In this document: in pieces, positions 1-8,059 of the stretch
How positions within the stretch are numbered: position 1 is the stretch's first letter
Layout: each line of letters begins with the position of its first letter
Source: Agrobacterium tumefaciens
GTDB lineage: Bacteria > Pseudomonadota > Alphaproteobacteria > Rhizobiales > Rhizobiaceae
Length of the DNA stretch: 63,930 nt
Reading direction: 5' to 3'
NCBI RefSeq assembly: GCF_000834635.1
Contig: NZ_JXQV01000025.1
Span: 1-63,930 of the forward strand
Translations under genes and position numbers: made by a program
The notes under the pieces: model-generated
Told to the model about the DNA's origin: nothing
The model's database searches: none
What the model saw: the letters and a program-made list of their open reading frames with translations, nothing else

Positions 1-329
1 CGCAGGGCTTCCTGCTCATGGGTGGGTGGGCTGGGCATGATGACGAGATGGAAGCCGTTGCGCGCCGACACCTCTCCCAGACCATTCAGAAATTCCGCGA
101 AATGCACGTCGGACTGATGCTCCGCCCCGGTTGGCATGACCAGCCCGATGGAGCCCATCTTGCCCGTGGCCAGACGTTGTGCCGCAGCGTTTGGTCTATA
201 GCCCGTGGCCTGCGCCGCTTCGATGATCTTGCGTCGTGTCTCGGCTTTCACTTCAGGATAACCGTTCAGCGCACGGCTGATGGTCGTTTGCGAAATGCCG
301 AGCATTTGCGAAAGCTGTTTTAGGTTCAT
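1..329 (-). CDS. aglR: LacI-family regulator of the alpha-glucoside operon, N-terminal part (truncated by window edge)
   Basis: Reading leftward from ATG at 329, the frame is open to the window edge (109 codons seen). Residues 1-22 (MNLKQLSQMLGISQTTISRA) form the LacI-type helix-turn-helix, followed by the hinge around YRPNAAAQRLATG and the start of the sugar-binding domain (IGLVMPT). A GGAGG lies about 12 nt upstream of the ATG. The gene is divergent from aglE, the arrangement known for aglR and the agl operon in rhizobia. By family knowledge it should repress agl until an alpha-glucoside inducer binds; two operator-like palindromes lie between the genes. The C-terminal effector domain is outside the window, so inducer specificity cannot be judged. 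Confidence 0.85.
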   Translation of the reverse strand, partial: MNLKQLSQMLGISQTTISRALNGYPEVKAETRRKIIEAAQATGYRPNAAAQRLATGKMGSIGLVMPTGAEHQSDVHFAEFLNGLGEVSARNGFHLVIMPSPPTHEQEAL

Positions 330-350
330 TTCATCCAGCCTCCGCTTTCC

Positions 351-362
351 CAAACCGCTTTG
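351..362. promoter_or_regulatory. LacI-type operator-like half-palindrome next to aglR
   Basis: CAAACCGCTTTG resembles the perfect operator CAAAGCGCTTTG at 513-524, with one base changed on the left arm. It lies about 22 bp upstream of the aglR start, where bound AglR could autoregulate. The similarity is seen in the sequence; the role is inferred. Confidence 0.5.
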
Positions 363-401
363 AACCCTACCAACTGTTGCTTCCAGCCACAATTGCAAAC
401 T

Positions 402-423
402 GCGAAAATGCACTGGTTTTCGC
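402..423. repeat. Inverted repeat in the aglR-aglE intergenic region
   Basis: Arms GCGAAAA (402-408) and TTTTCGC (417-423) are perfectly complementary with an 8-nt spacer. The repeat lies midway between the two divergent genes. It may be a regulator site or a small hairpin; no assignment is made. Confidence 0.35.
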
Positions 424-474
424 TTATTCTGCAGCGCAAGATGGTTATTGAAACCTAATCGTCGTAGCAGGGAC

Positions 475-503
475 TTGACTCATCTTCCATCTCAGTGAGA
501 TGA
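475..503 (+). promoter_or_regulatory. Candidate aglE promoter
   Basis: TTGACT at 475-480 matches the sigma-70 -35 box; 17 nt later AGATGA (498-503) is a weak -10. Transcription would begin about 510, so the operator at 513-524 would sit at the start site. A 7-1-7 palindrome (arms CATCTCA at 488-494 and TGAGATG at 496-502) overlaps the -10. A small hairpin (TCAGGC at 534-539, GCCTGA at 546-551) follows in the presumed leader. Confidence 0.4.
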
Positions 504-512
504 ATGGTTAGC

Positions 513-524
513 CAAAGCGCTTTG
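513..524. promoter_or_regulatory. LacI-family operator, perfect palindrome
   Basis: CAAAGCGCTTTG is a perfect 12-bp palindrome with the central CG typical of LacI/GalR operators. It is about 50 bp upstream of aglE and downstream of the candidate promoter. The divergent aglR gene supplies the obvious ligand. Confidence 0.7.
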
Positions 525-574
525 AGTATCTTTTCAGGCTATTGCGCCTGACAATGTGATGGGAGGTAGATCAC

Positions 575-1936
575 ATGAAAAAGACTTTCTGGACGACCGT
601 GGCCGTGGCCACGTTTCTGTCGGGGGCAGCTTTCGCTGCGGAGCTGAAGTTCCAGCCCGGTGGCGATGCCAAATTCAACTGGAAAAGCTATGAGGATTTC
701 AAGGCCGCCAACGCCAGCCTGAAGGGCGAAACGCTGACGATCTTCGGACCATGGCGCGGCGAGGACGAGGCGCTGTTCCAATCGGTCCTGGCCTATTTCA
801 CCGAGGCGACCGGCGTGAATGTGCGCTACTCCTCATCGGAAAATTACGAGCAGCAGATCGTTATCGATACGCAAGCCGGTTCTCCTCCCAATGTCGCCAT
901 TCTGCCGCAGCCCGGCCTGCTGGCCGACCTTGCTGCTAAAGGTCTGCTGACGCCGCTTGGCGATGAGACAGCCAACTGGGTGAAGGAAAACTACGGCGCG
1001 GGCCAGTCCTGGGTTGATCTGGGTATTTATCCCGGCAAAGACGGACAGAAAGCTTATTTCGCATTTCCATTCAAGGCCGACCTGAAATCGCTCGTGTGGT
1101 ATGTGCCTGAAAACTTTGAAGAAGCTGGCTACGAAGTTCCGAAAAGCGTGGAAGACCTCGTCAAGCTCAGCGACAAGATCGTAGCCGATGGCGGCACGCC
1201 ATGGTGCATCGGTCTCGGTTCCGGCGGTGCGACCGGCTGGCCAGCGACAGACTGGGTTGAAGACTTCATGCTGCGCACGCAGCCGCTCGACGTCTACCAG
1301 AAGTGGACAACCAACGAGGTCAAGTTTAACGATCCGCGCGTTGTTGCCGCCATCGAGGAATTCGGCAAATTTGCCAAGAACGACAAATATGTGAGCGGTG
1401 GCGCTGCTGCCGTTGCCTCCACCGATTTCCGCGATAGCCCCAAGGGCCTGTTCGACATTCCACCGAAGTGCTACTTGCATCGCCAGGCATCGTTCATTCC
1501 ATCCTTCTTTCCGGAAGGCACCAAGGTCGGAACGGATGTGGACTTCTTCTACATGCCGACATTTGCTTCCAAGCCTGATCTCGGCACGCCGGTTCTGGGC
1601 GCTGGAACGCTCTTCACCATCACCAAGGACTCCAAGGCTTCCCGCGCTTTCGTGGAATTCCTGAAGACACCGATTGCCCATGAAGTCTGGATGGCGCAGT
1701 CCGGCTTCCTCACACCTTACAAGGGCGTGAACCTCGACACCTATGCCAGCGAGCAGACCAAGCGTCAGGGCGAAATCCTGACCACAGCCACAAGCTTCGG
1801 CTTTGATGGCTCGGACCTGATGCCCGGCAAGATCGGTGCTGGCGCATTCTGGACGGGCATGGTCGATTATGTCGGTGGCAAGTCTGCCCAGCAGGTTGCT
1901 GATGATATCCAGAAGGCCTGGGACGGCCTCAAGTAA
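575..1936 (+). CDS. aglE: Alpha-glucoside ABC transporter, periplasmic substrate-binding protein
   Basis: The 453-aa product has a clear signal peptide (MKKTFWTTVAVATFLSGAAFA, cleavage before AELKF) and the fold of family-1 extracellular sugar-binding proteins. GGGAGG lies 9 nt before the ATG. It should capture sucrose, maltose, trehalose or related alpha-glucosides in the periplasm and deliver them to AglF/AglG. It is first in the operon aglE-aglF-aglG-aglA-aglK, the same order as the rhizobial agl locus. A GC-rich stem-loop follows the stop codon, as often seen after binding-protein genes that must outnumber their permeases. Confidence 0.92.
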   Translation: MKKTFWTTVAVATFLSGAAFAAELKFQPGGDAKFNWKSYEDFKAANASLKGETLTIFGPWRGEDEALFQSVLAYFTEATGVNVRYSSSENYEQQIVIDTQAGSPPNVAILPQPGLLADLAAKGLLTPLGDETANWVKENYGAGQSWVDLGIYPGKDGQKAYFAFPFKADLKSLVWYVPENFEEAGYEVPKSVEDLVKLSDKIVADGGTPWCIGLGSGGATGWPATDWVEDFMLRTQPLDVYQKWTTNEVKFNDPRVVAAIEEFGKFAKNDKYVSGGAAAVASTDFRDSPKGLFDIPPKCYLHRQASFIPSFFPEGTKVGTDVDFFYMPTFASKPDLGTPVLGAGTLFTITKDSKASRAFVEFLKTPIAHEVWMAQSGFLTPYKGVNLDTYASEQTKRQGEILTTATSFGFDGSDLMPGKIGAGAFWTGMVDYVGGKSAQQVADDIQKAWDGLK

Positions 1937-1947
1937 TCGAAAACTCC

Positions 1948-1975
1948 ACCCGGCGGCGCTCACCCGCTGCCGGGT
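1948..1975 (+). terminator. Intercistronic stem-loop after aglE (attenuator or mRNA-stabilising)
   Basis: Arms ACCCGGCGGCG (1948-1958) and CGCTGCCGGGT (1965-1975) pair over 11 bp with one G-U and a 6-nt loop. Only a weak T-rich stretch follows, so partial termination or 3' end protection of the aglE message is likelier than full termination. Confidence 0.6.
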
Positions 1976-2053
1976 CGTTTCTCTCGCATGTCTCTGCCGC
2001 AACGGGGTAACGCTGTCAGGCCGGGTATGAACACGAAATAACGGGGAGGGAAT

Positions 2054-3067
2054 ATGATTACCCAGATCGTTTCGGCGCTCGGCGTGATGATTGTCGGCGT
2101 CTTTGCCTGTGCGGCCTATTACTGGCTGTCCGACAAGGCGCTACAGTTCATTTTTCCGGTGAAAGACGGCGATGTGATCCATGCGTCGCGCAACCTCAAC
2201 CGGCGCGCGGCAGTTCGCCCCTGGCTCTTCGTCGGCCCCGCTCTGCTTTTGCTCATCGTCTATCTGGTCTACCCCGTGGTCGCCACCTTCATCCTGTCTT
2301 TCTACGACCGGACCGGTGACAATTTCGTTGGCCTCAACAATTACCGCTGGGCCATCTATGATGATGGTTTCCGCCAATCCATTTTCAACAATATCCTGTG
2401 GCTGGCTGTCGTGCCCGCCGCCTGCACCTTCTTCGGCCTTGTCATCGCCGTTATGACAGACCGCATCTGGTGGGGCAATATCGCCAAATCCATCGTCTTC
2501 ATGCCGATGGCGATCTCTTTCGTCGGTGCATCCGTCATCTGGAAGTTCGTCTATGAGTATCGGGGCGAGGGGCAGACGCAGATCGGCTTGCTCAACGCCA
2601 TCGTCGAATACTTCGGCGGCTCTCCGGAGGTGTGGATTTCCATGCCATTCTGGAACAACTTCTTCCTCATGGTCATCCTCATCTGGATCCAGACCGGCTT
2701 TGCCATGGTCATTCTCTCGGCAGCGCTTCGCGGCATTTCCGAAGAAACCGTGGAAGCCGCTGTGATCGATGGGGCCAATGGCTGGCAGATTTTCTGGAAA
2801 ATTCTCGTTCCACAGATATGGGGCACCATCGCCGTTGTCTGGACGACGATCACTATCCTCGTTCTCAAGGTCTTCGATATCGTTCTGACCATGACCAACG
2901 GCCAATGGAACACCATGGTTCTGGCCAACCTCATGTTTGACTGGATGTTCAGAGGCGGTGGAGACAGCGGGCGCAGTGCCGTCATCGCGCTCATCATCAT
3001 GGCAGCGGTCACGCCGATCATGATCTGGAACATTCGCCAGGCAAACCGTGAGATGGAGGGTCGCTGA
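2054..3067 (+). CDS. aglF: Alpha-glucoside ABC transporter permease
   Basis: A 337-aa integral membrane protein of the MalF type. The EAA loop that contacts the ATPase is visible near residues 233-262 (ETVEAAVIDGANGWQIFWKI). An extra hydrophobic segment at residues 5-27 precedes the usual first helix (WLFVGPALLLLIVYLVYPVV). GGGGAGGG lies just upstream of the ATG. It pairs with AglG to form the membrane channel; the AglG start is 1 nt after its stop. Confidence 0.9.
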   Translation: MITQIVSALGVMIVGVFACAAYYWLSDKALQFIFPVKDGDVIHASRNLNRRAAVRPWLFVGPALLLLIVYLVYPVVATFILSFYDRTGDNFVGLNNYRWAIYDDGFRQSIFNNILWLAVVPAACTFFGLVIAVMTDRIWWGNIAKSIVFMPMAISFVGASVIWKFVYEYRGEGQTQIGLLNAIVEYFGGSPEVWISMPFWNNFFLMVILIWIQTGFAMVILSAALRGISEETVEAAVIDGANGWQIFWKILVPQIWGTIAVVWTTITILVLKVFDIVLTMTNGQWNTMVLANLMFDWMFRGGGDSGRSAVIALIIMAAVTPIMIWNIRQANREMEGR

Positions 3068-3068
3068 G

Positions 3069-4229
3069 ATGAGCATAACAACGCGTATTCGCCGCATCGG
3101 CCTGCCACGCCTGATCGTTCACATCAGCGTCCTCTTCGTCGTGCTGCTCTGGCTTTTGCCAACGCTCGGCATTCTGGTCAGCTCGCTGCGAGACAAGGAC
3201 CAGCTCGTTGTATCAGGTTGGTGGACGGCCTTTTCCAGCTCAAGTCAAACGCAGGCGCTTCGCCTTGCCGACCCTGCAACGCAACGCCAAGAGGGTGATC
3301 GCTTCATCATCTCGGGCAACGTGTTTGAGAATGGCGCGGGCGGCAAGATTTCCGCTTTTGGCGTGCGTGTGCAAGAGCCTGAAGCCTTCCCGGCAGGGGA
3401 GGCGGCCGATCTGGGTGAGGGCGAAAGCCTCGTTATCAACGAAGACGGCACCTACCAGTACAGCAAGAACGCGACCTTCGAGGGTTCGCGCGCCAAGCGT
3501 GTCTATCTGGCCGTTTCGACACCGCCCATCTTCACACTCGATAATTATCGCACCGTGCTTGCCTCTGAGGGCATCGGCCAGGCCTTCGTCAATTCGCTGA
3601 CGGTTGCCATTCCGGCCACGGTCATCCCCATTCTCATCGCGGCTTTCGCAGCCTATGCCCTGTCCTGGATGAAGTTTTCGGGCCGCTCCCTCATCATTGC
3701 CATGGTCGTCGGCCTCATCGTGGTGCCGTTGCAGATGTCGCTCATCCCGCTGTTGCAGCTCTATAACTGGATTGGCAACGTCTTCGGCGTGCCATCCAAG
3801 ACCTATGCGGGCATCTGGCTGGCGCACACGGCCTTTGGTCTGCCGCTCGCCATCTATCTGTTGCGCAATTACATTTCCGGCCTGCCGAAAGAGATCATCG
3901 AGAGTGCGCGTGTGGACGGGGCCAGTGATTTTGAAATCTTCGTCAAGATCATCCTGCCGCTGTCTTTCCCGGCGCTTGCATCCTTCTCCATCTTCCAGTT
4001 CCTCTGGACATGGAACGACCTTCTGGTCGCCATGGTGTTTCTGGGAACGCAGAAGGATGAGCTGGTGCTGACGGGGGCGCTCAACGCGCTTCTGGGTTCA
4101 CGCGGCGGCAACTGGGAAATCCTGACCGCATCGGCCTTCGTCACCATCGTCGTGCCGCTCTGCGTTTTCTTCGCTCTCCAACGCTACCTTGTGCGCGGGC
4201 TGCTTTCCGGCTCGGTCAAGGGAGGCTGA
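3069..4229 (+). CDS. aglG: Alpha-glucoside ABC transporter permease with large periplasmic insertion
   Basis: A 386-aa MalG-type permease. Start ATG 3069 is chosen because GGAGGG lies 9 nt upstream and aglF ends at 3067; an in-frame codon at 3048 has no such site. TM1 (about residues 14-38) is followed by about 110 mostly polar residues before TM2, much more than in a typical MalG. This segment has alternating short beta-like stretches and presumably forms a small periplasmic domain. The EAA loop (IIESARVDGASDFEIFVKII) is present near residues 276-300. Confidence 0.9.
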   Translation: MSITTRIRRIGLPRLIVHISVLFVVLLWLLPTLGILVSSLRDKDQLVVSGWWTAFSSSSQTQALRLADPATQRQEGDRFIISGNVFENGAGGKISAFGVRVQEPEAFPAGEAADLGEGESLVINEDGTYQYSKNATFEGSRAKRVYLAVSTPPIFTLDNYRTVLASEGIGQAFVNSLTVAIPATVIPILIAAFAAYALSWMKFSGRSLIIAMVVGLIVVPLQMSLIPLLQLYNWIGNVFGVPSKTYAGIWLAHTAFGLPLAIYLLRNYISGLPKEIIESARVDGASDFEIFVKIILPLSFPALASFSIFQFLWTWNDLLVAMVFLGTQKDELVLTGALNALLGSRGGNWEILTASAFVTIVVPLCVFFALQRYLVRGLLSGSVKGG

Positions 4230-4234
4230 TCAAC

Positions 4235-5911
4235 ATGAATGCCCATACCAAACAGGATACTGAAATGACGACTTCTACTCTCGTGCGCGACAAGGATTGG
4301 TGGCGCGGTGCCGTGATCTATCAGATCTACCCGCGCTCCTATCAGGACAGCAACGGCGATGGCATTGGCGATCTCAAGGGCATCACCTCGCGCCTGGAGC
4401 ATATTTCAAAGCTTGGCGCAGACGCGATCTGGATTTCTCCCTTCTTCACCTCTCCGATGAAGGATTTCGGCTACGACGTGTCCAACTATGTCGATGTCGA
4501 CCCGATGTTCGGCACACTGGCGGACTTCGACGGCTTGATTACCGAGGCGCACCGTCTTGGTATCCGCGTCATGATCGACCTCGTCCTGTCGCACACGTCG
4601 GATCAGCATCCGTGGTTTGTGCAGAGCCGTTCCAGCCGCCAGAATCCGAAGGCTGACTGGTATGTCTGGAGCGATGGCAAGCCGGATGGCACACCGCCCA
4701 ACAATTGGCTCTCCATTTTCGGCGGCTCCGGCTGGCAGTGGGACCCGACGCGCATGCAATATTACATGCACAACTTCCTCACCTCGCAGCCTGATCTTAA
4801 TCTGCACAATGAAGAGGTGCAGCAGGAGTTGCTCAACATTACCCGCTTCTGGCTGGAGCGCGGCGTCGATGGTTTCCGTCTGGATACGATCAACTTCTAT
4901 TTCCACGACAAGGAATTGCGCAACAACCCGGCGCTTGCTCCGGAACGCCGCAACGCTTCCACCGCACCAGCCGTGAACCCCTATAATTTCCAGGAACACA
5001 TCTACGACAAGAACCGCCCCGAAAACATCGCATTCCTGAAGCGCTTCCGCGCCGTTCTCGATGAGTTCCCGGATATCGCAGCCGTGGGCGAGGTGGGGGA
5101 TAGCCAGCGCGGGCTTGAGATCGTCGGTGAATACACATCCGGCGATGACAAGATGCAGATGTGCTACGCATTCGAGTTTCTGGCGCCGGATGCGCTGACG
5201 CCGCAGCGTGTGGCCGATGTGCAGGCAGATTTTGCCCGCGCTGCCCCCGAGGGCTGGGCATGCTGGGCCTTTTCCAATCATGACGTCGTGCGCCATGTCA
5301 GCCGCTGGGGCGATGTGGTGGAAGACAAGGATGCTTTCGCCAAGGTGCTTGCCGCACTGTTGATGACGCAGCGCGGATCAGTCTGCATTTACGAGGGCGA
5401 AGAGCTTGGCCTAACCGAGGCCGATATCGCATTCGATGATTTGCAGGACCCCTACGGCATTCAGTTCTGGCCGGAGTTCAAGGGGCGTGACGGTTGCCGC
5501 ACGCCGATGGTCTGGGATGCGGGCCATGCGCTGGCAGGTTTCTCGACAGCCGATAAGGGCTGGCTTCCGATTCCCCCTGAACACAAGCAGCGTGCTGTCA
5601 GCGCCCAGCAGGGTGATGAGGCATCCGTGCTGGAGCATTACCGCCGCTTCCTTGCCTTCCGCAAACAGCACCCGGCCTTTGCCAAAGGCAGCATTGCGTT
5701 TCAGCCGGTTGAGGGCACCGTTTCCAGCTACACCCGCACGCTGGGCAACGAGACCGTGCTCTGCCTGTTCAACCTTTCCGCAGAACCATCCACAGCACAG
5801 CTGCCGGATGGCAACTGGGAGGTTCTCGAGGGCCATGGTTTTTCGGCTGAGCTGAACGGCAGCAGCGTTGCATTACCGGCATGGGGCGCATTCTTCGCCC
5901 GTTACGCCTGA
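4235..5911 (+). CDS. aglA: Alpha-glucosidase, GH13 family, cytoplasmic
   Basis: 558 aa, no signal peptide. GH13 landmarks are the nucleophile Asp217 in GFRLDTINF, the acid/base Glu286 in AVGEVGD, and Asp350 in SNHDVV. The N-terminal block WWRGAVIYQIYPRSYQDSN is typical of oligo-1,6-glucosidase/alpha-glucosidase members. It should cleave alpha-glucosides brought in by AglEFGK, giving glucose for the Entner-Doudoroff genes nearby. GGAGG lies 9 nt before this ATG; a second in-frame ATG at 4265 is possible. Confidence 0.9.
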   Translation: MNAHTKQDTEMTTSTLVRDKDWWRGAVIYQIYPRSYQDSNGDGIGDLKGITSRLEHISKLGADAIWISPFFTSPMKDFGYDVSNYVDVDPMFGTLADFDGLITEAHRLGIRVMIDLVLSHTSDQHPWFVQSRSSRQNPKADWYVWSDGKPDGTPPNNWLSIFGGSGWQWDPTRMQYYMHNFLTSQPDLNLHNEEVQQELLNITRFWLERGVDGFRLDTINFYFHDKELRNNPALAPERRNASTAPAVNPYNFQEHIYDKNRPENIAFLKRFRAVLDEFPDIAAVGEVGDSQRGLEIVGEYTSGDDKMQMCYAFEFLAPDALTPQRVADVQADFARAAPEGWACWAFSNHDVVRHVSRWGDVVEDKDAFAKVLAALLMTQRGSVCIYEGEELGLTEADIAFDDLQDPYGIQFWPEFKGRDGCRTPMVWDAGHALAGFSTADKGWLPIPPEHKQRAVSAQQGDEASVLEHYRRFLAFRKQHPAFAKGSIAFQPVEGTVSSYTRTLGNETVLCLFNLSAEPSTAQLPDGNWEVLEGHGFSAELNGSSVALPAWGAFFARYA

Positions 5912-5935
5912 CATCATACGAGGGAGGAACACCGC

Positions 5936-7024
5936 ATGACTGGTCTCGTTCTCAAGGATATCCGCAAGGCCTATGGCCAGGTCAAGGTCCTGCACGGCAT
6001 TGATCTGGAGATCAAACAAGGCGAATTCATTGTTTTCGTCGGCCCATCTGGCTGCGGTAAATCCACGCTGCTGCGCATGATTGCCGGGTTGGAGGAGATC
6101 ACTGGCGGCGAGATGTATATTGACGGGCAACTGGTCAACGAAATCCCGCCTTCGCGGCGCGGCATCGCTATGGTGTTCCAGTCCTATGCTCTTTATCCGC
6201 ACATGACGGTCTACGACAACATGGCCTTCGGCATGCGGATCGCCAAAGAGAACAAGCAGGAAATCGACCGCCGTGTGCGCGCTGCGGCCGACATTCTGCA
6301 ACTGACGCAATATCTTGAGCGTCTGCCCAAAGCCCTGTCCGGTGGCCAGCGCCAGCGCGTTGCCATTGGTCGCGCCATCTGCCGCAACCCCAAGGTCTTC
6401 CTGTTCGATGAGCCGCTATCCAACCTCGATGCGGCGCTTCGTGTGGCCACCCGTATCGAAATCGCCAAGCTTGGCGAGCAGATGGCGGATACGACCATGA
6501 TCTACGTCACTCATGACCAGGTGGAAGCCATGACGCTGGCTGACCGTATTGTTGTCCTCAACGGCGGTCGTGTGGAGCAGGTGGGTGCACCGCTGGAGCT
6601 CTACGAAAACCCCGGCAATCTCTTTGTGGCGAAGTTCATCGGCTCTCCAGCCATGAATATCATTCCCGCAACGATCAAACGTTCCGGCGCGCAGACTGAT
6701 ATTGAGCTTGCCGGTGGGAAGACCCTGTCCGTCGATATTGCGACCCCCGCCGGAGAGGACGGCAAAGCCGCGTCCTTCGGCGTGCGCCCGGAGGATTTGT
6801 CTGTTGTCACGGGCGACGACTATCTGTTTGAGGGCAAGGTTTCCATTGTCGAGGCGCTCGGGGAAGTCACCTTGCTCTACCTCGAAGCCCCTGATGGTCA
6901 GGAGCCGATTATCGTGAAAATTCCGGGCATCGCCCAGGCCAAAAAAGGTCAGGTTCTGCGCTTCTCAGCACCGCGTGAAAAGCTGCATCTGTTTGATGCG
7001 GAGGGCCAGACTTATCGCCGCTGA
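5936..7024 (+). CDS. aglK: Alpha-glucoside ABC transporter ATP-binding protein (MalK type)
   Basis: 362 aa. Walker A GPSGCGKST (about residues 37-45), signature LSGGQRQRVAIGRA (about 135-148), Walker B VFLFDEPLSNLD and the switch histidine in YVTHDQVEA are all intact. A C-terminal TOBE/OB regulatory domain (about 235-362) is present as in MalK/UgpC. It energises uptake through AglF/AglG. It is the last gene of the operon; a hairpin lies just downstream. Confidence 0.92.
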   Translation: MTGLVLKDIRKAYGQVKVLHGIDLEIKQGEFIVFVGPSGCGKSTLLRMIAGLEEITGGEMYIDGQLVNEIPPSRRGIAMVFQSYALYPHMTVYDNMAFGMRIAKENKQEIDRRVRAAADILQLTQYLERLPKALSGGQRQRVAIGRAICRNPKVFLFDEPLSNLDAALRVATRIEIAKLGEQMADTTMIYVTHDQVEAMTLADRIVVLNGGRVEQVGAPLELYENPGNLFVAKFIGSPAMNIIPATIKRSGAQTDIELAGGKTLSVDIATPAGEDGKAASFGVRPEDLSVVTGDDYLFEGKVSIVEALGEVTLLYLEAPDGQEPIIVKIPGIAQAKKGQVLRFSAPREKLHLFDAEGQTYRR

Positions 7025-7034
7025 AACGGCTTTT

Positions 7035-7069
7035 GAAACGCCGCCTTAACTATTTTTGAAAGGCGTTTC
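7035..7069 (+). terminator. Possible terminator after aglK
   Basis: Arms GAAACGCC (7035-7042) and GGCGTTTC (7062-7069) form an 8-bp stem with a 19-nt loop starting 11 nt after the aglK stop. The T-run is poor (a GTTTTCTT stretch about 10 nt later), so termination efficiency is uncertain. Confidence 0.4.
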
Positions 7070-7082
7070 GTGGCGTCGTTTT

Positions 7083-7108
7083 CTTATCATATTAGAGAAT
7101 ATGATAAG
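7083..7108. promoter_or_regulatory. Perfect 11-bp inverted repeat, 4-nt spacer
   Basis: Arms CTTATCATATT (7083-7093) and AATATGATAAG (7098-7108) match without error around AGAG. It is AT-rich in a GC-rich neighbourhood and has no T-run, so it resembles a dimeric repressor operator more than a terminator. It lies 150 bp upstream of the small gene at 7258. TTAACCAT at 7120-7127 follows. Confidence 0.55.
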
Positions 7109-7257
7109 ATATCAGCGGCTTAACCATGGCTGTCTCATGCCTGCGCGCAGTGGTGGATCTTATCCACAGTCAGATCTGGCATGTGTTTCATATCGAAACG
7201 GGGAGATAAATTCTTAAGACCTTCTGGCTAGTCTTTTTTCTCAAATAATGAAAAGGG

Positions 7258-7680
7258 ATGACGAAATTGAACGCCCGGGCAGACATCGGCAAACCCAGCT
7301 ATCTCAGCAAGGAAGAATCTTTCATGTACGACCGCGAGGGGCGGTTCAAACTGGAAGATACGATGAATGCCGCACGCATCGAATATACCGAGAAAGCCGT
7401 GATGAATATGGCTTCACGCCGGTGCGATGTCGTCAAGATTTCCCACTCCGAAGCCGTGCTGGCGCTTTTGACCCAGTACAATCTGCCCCAGCAATTCTAT
7501 CTCGATATTCCCGACGCCCGCATCACCAAGATCGGTTGCGTCTTGTTGAAGGTCAATCCCAACAACACGATCCACGTTCGCTTCCTGCATATTCTGAGCA
7601 AGAAGGATATGGAGCGGATTTTCGTGTTCAGCACGCATCCGCAGCACCGCGACCGCAAGCTCGATATCCGGGCCTGGTAA
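7258..7680 (+). CDS. Small conserved protein, PilZ-like fold suspected
   Basis: 140 aa, soluble, no signal peptide. The stretch SRRCDVVKISHSEAVL, followed by GCVLLKVNPNNTIHVRFL, resembles the beta-barrel core of rhizobial PilZ domains. However, the RxxxR and (D/N)xSxxG signature for cyclic-di-GMP is not intact, so ligand binding is doubtful. Two starts compete: ATG 7258 after AAAAGGG (very close spacing), or ATG 7324 with AAGGAAG about 9 nt upstream, giving 118 aa (MYDREGRF). The gene stands alone between convergent and tandem neighbours. Function unknown; the PilZ call is an inference from pattern only. Confidence 0.7.
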   Translation: MTKLNARADIGKPSYLSKEESFMYDREGRFKLEDTMNAARIEYTEKAVMNMASRRCDVVKISHSEAVLALLTQYNLPQQFYLDIPDARITKIGCVLLKVNPNNTIHVRFLHILSKKDMERIFVFSTHPQHRDRKLDIRAW

Positions 7681-7688
7681 CGCTAATA

Positions 7689-8057
7689 TCAGCCGTATAG
7701 GCGAGGCGTGCCGATTTTGAACCACGCCTTGGCAATCTTGCCGTCCGAAATTTCATAGATACAGATGACGTCAAGCTCTCCGGGACCATCGGGGAAGGTG
7801 CGTGTCACTGTTTCATGGTCGATAACCGTGTTGCCGAGCACCATGCGGTGGAGCAACCTGCCATGCAGGTTCGGCTCCTTGAACCGCTCCACATGTCGTT
7901 CACGGATCTCGTCAGCCGTTTTCGCCAAAAGCATATCGGGAAACAGGTAGTAGTGGCAATCACCTGCCCACCACGGCATGAAGGCGTCAATGTCGCGTGC
8001 ATTATACGCCTCCAGCTGCATCTGGACCGGGTAGGCGACCTCTGTCGGGTCCACCAT
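7689..8057 (-). CDS. NTF2/SnoaL-like small protein, last gene of the zwf operon
   Basis: 122 aa. An N-terminal helix (VQMQLEAYNARDIDAFMPWWAGDCHYYLF) leads into a curved beta-sheet pattern, ending IYEISDGKIAKAWFKIGTPRLYG, which is characteristic of the SnoaL/nuclear transport factor 2 fold used by delta-isomerases and many small-molecule binding proteins. It starts 2 nt after the edd stop codon, so it is almost certainly co-transcribed with zwf-pgl-edd. No specific reaction can be assigned; a role on a phosphorylated sugar acid is a guess from context. Confidence 0.8.
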   Translation of the reverse strand: MVDPTEVAYPVQMQLEAYNARDIDAFMPWWAGDCHYYLFPDMLLAKTADEIRERHVERFKEPNLHGRLLHRMVLGNTVIDHETVTRTFPDGPGELDVICIYEISDGKIAKAWFKIGTPRLYG

Positions 8058-8059
8058 CG

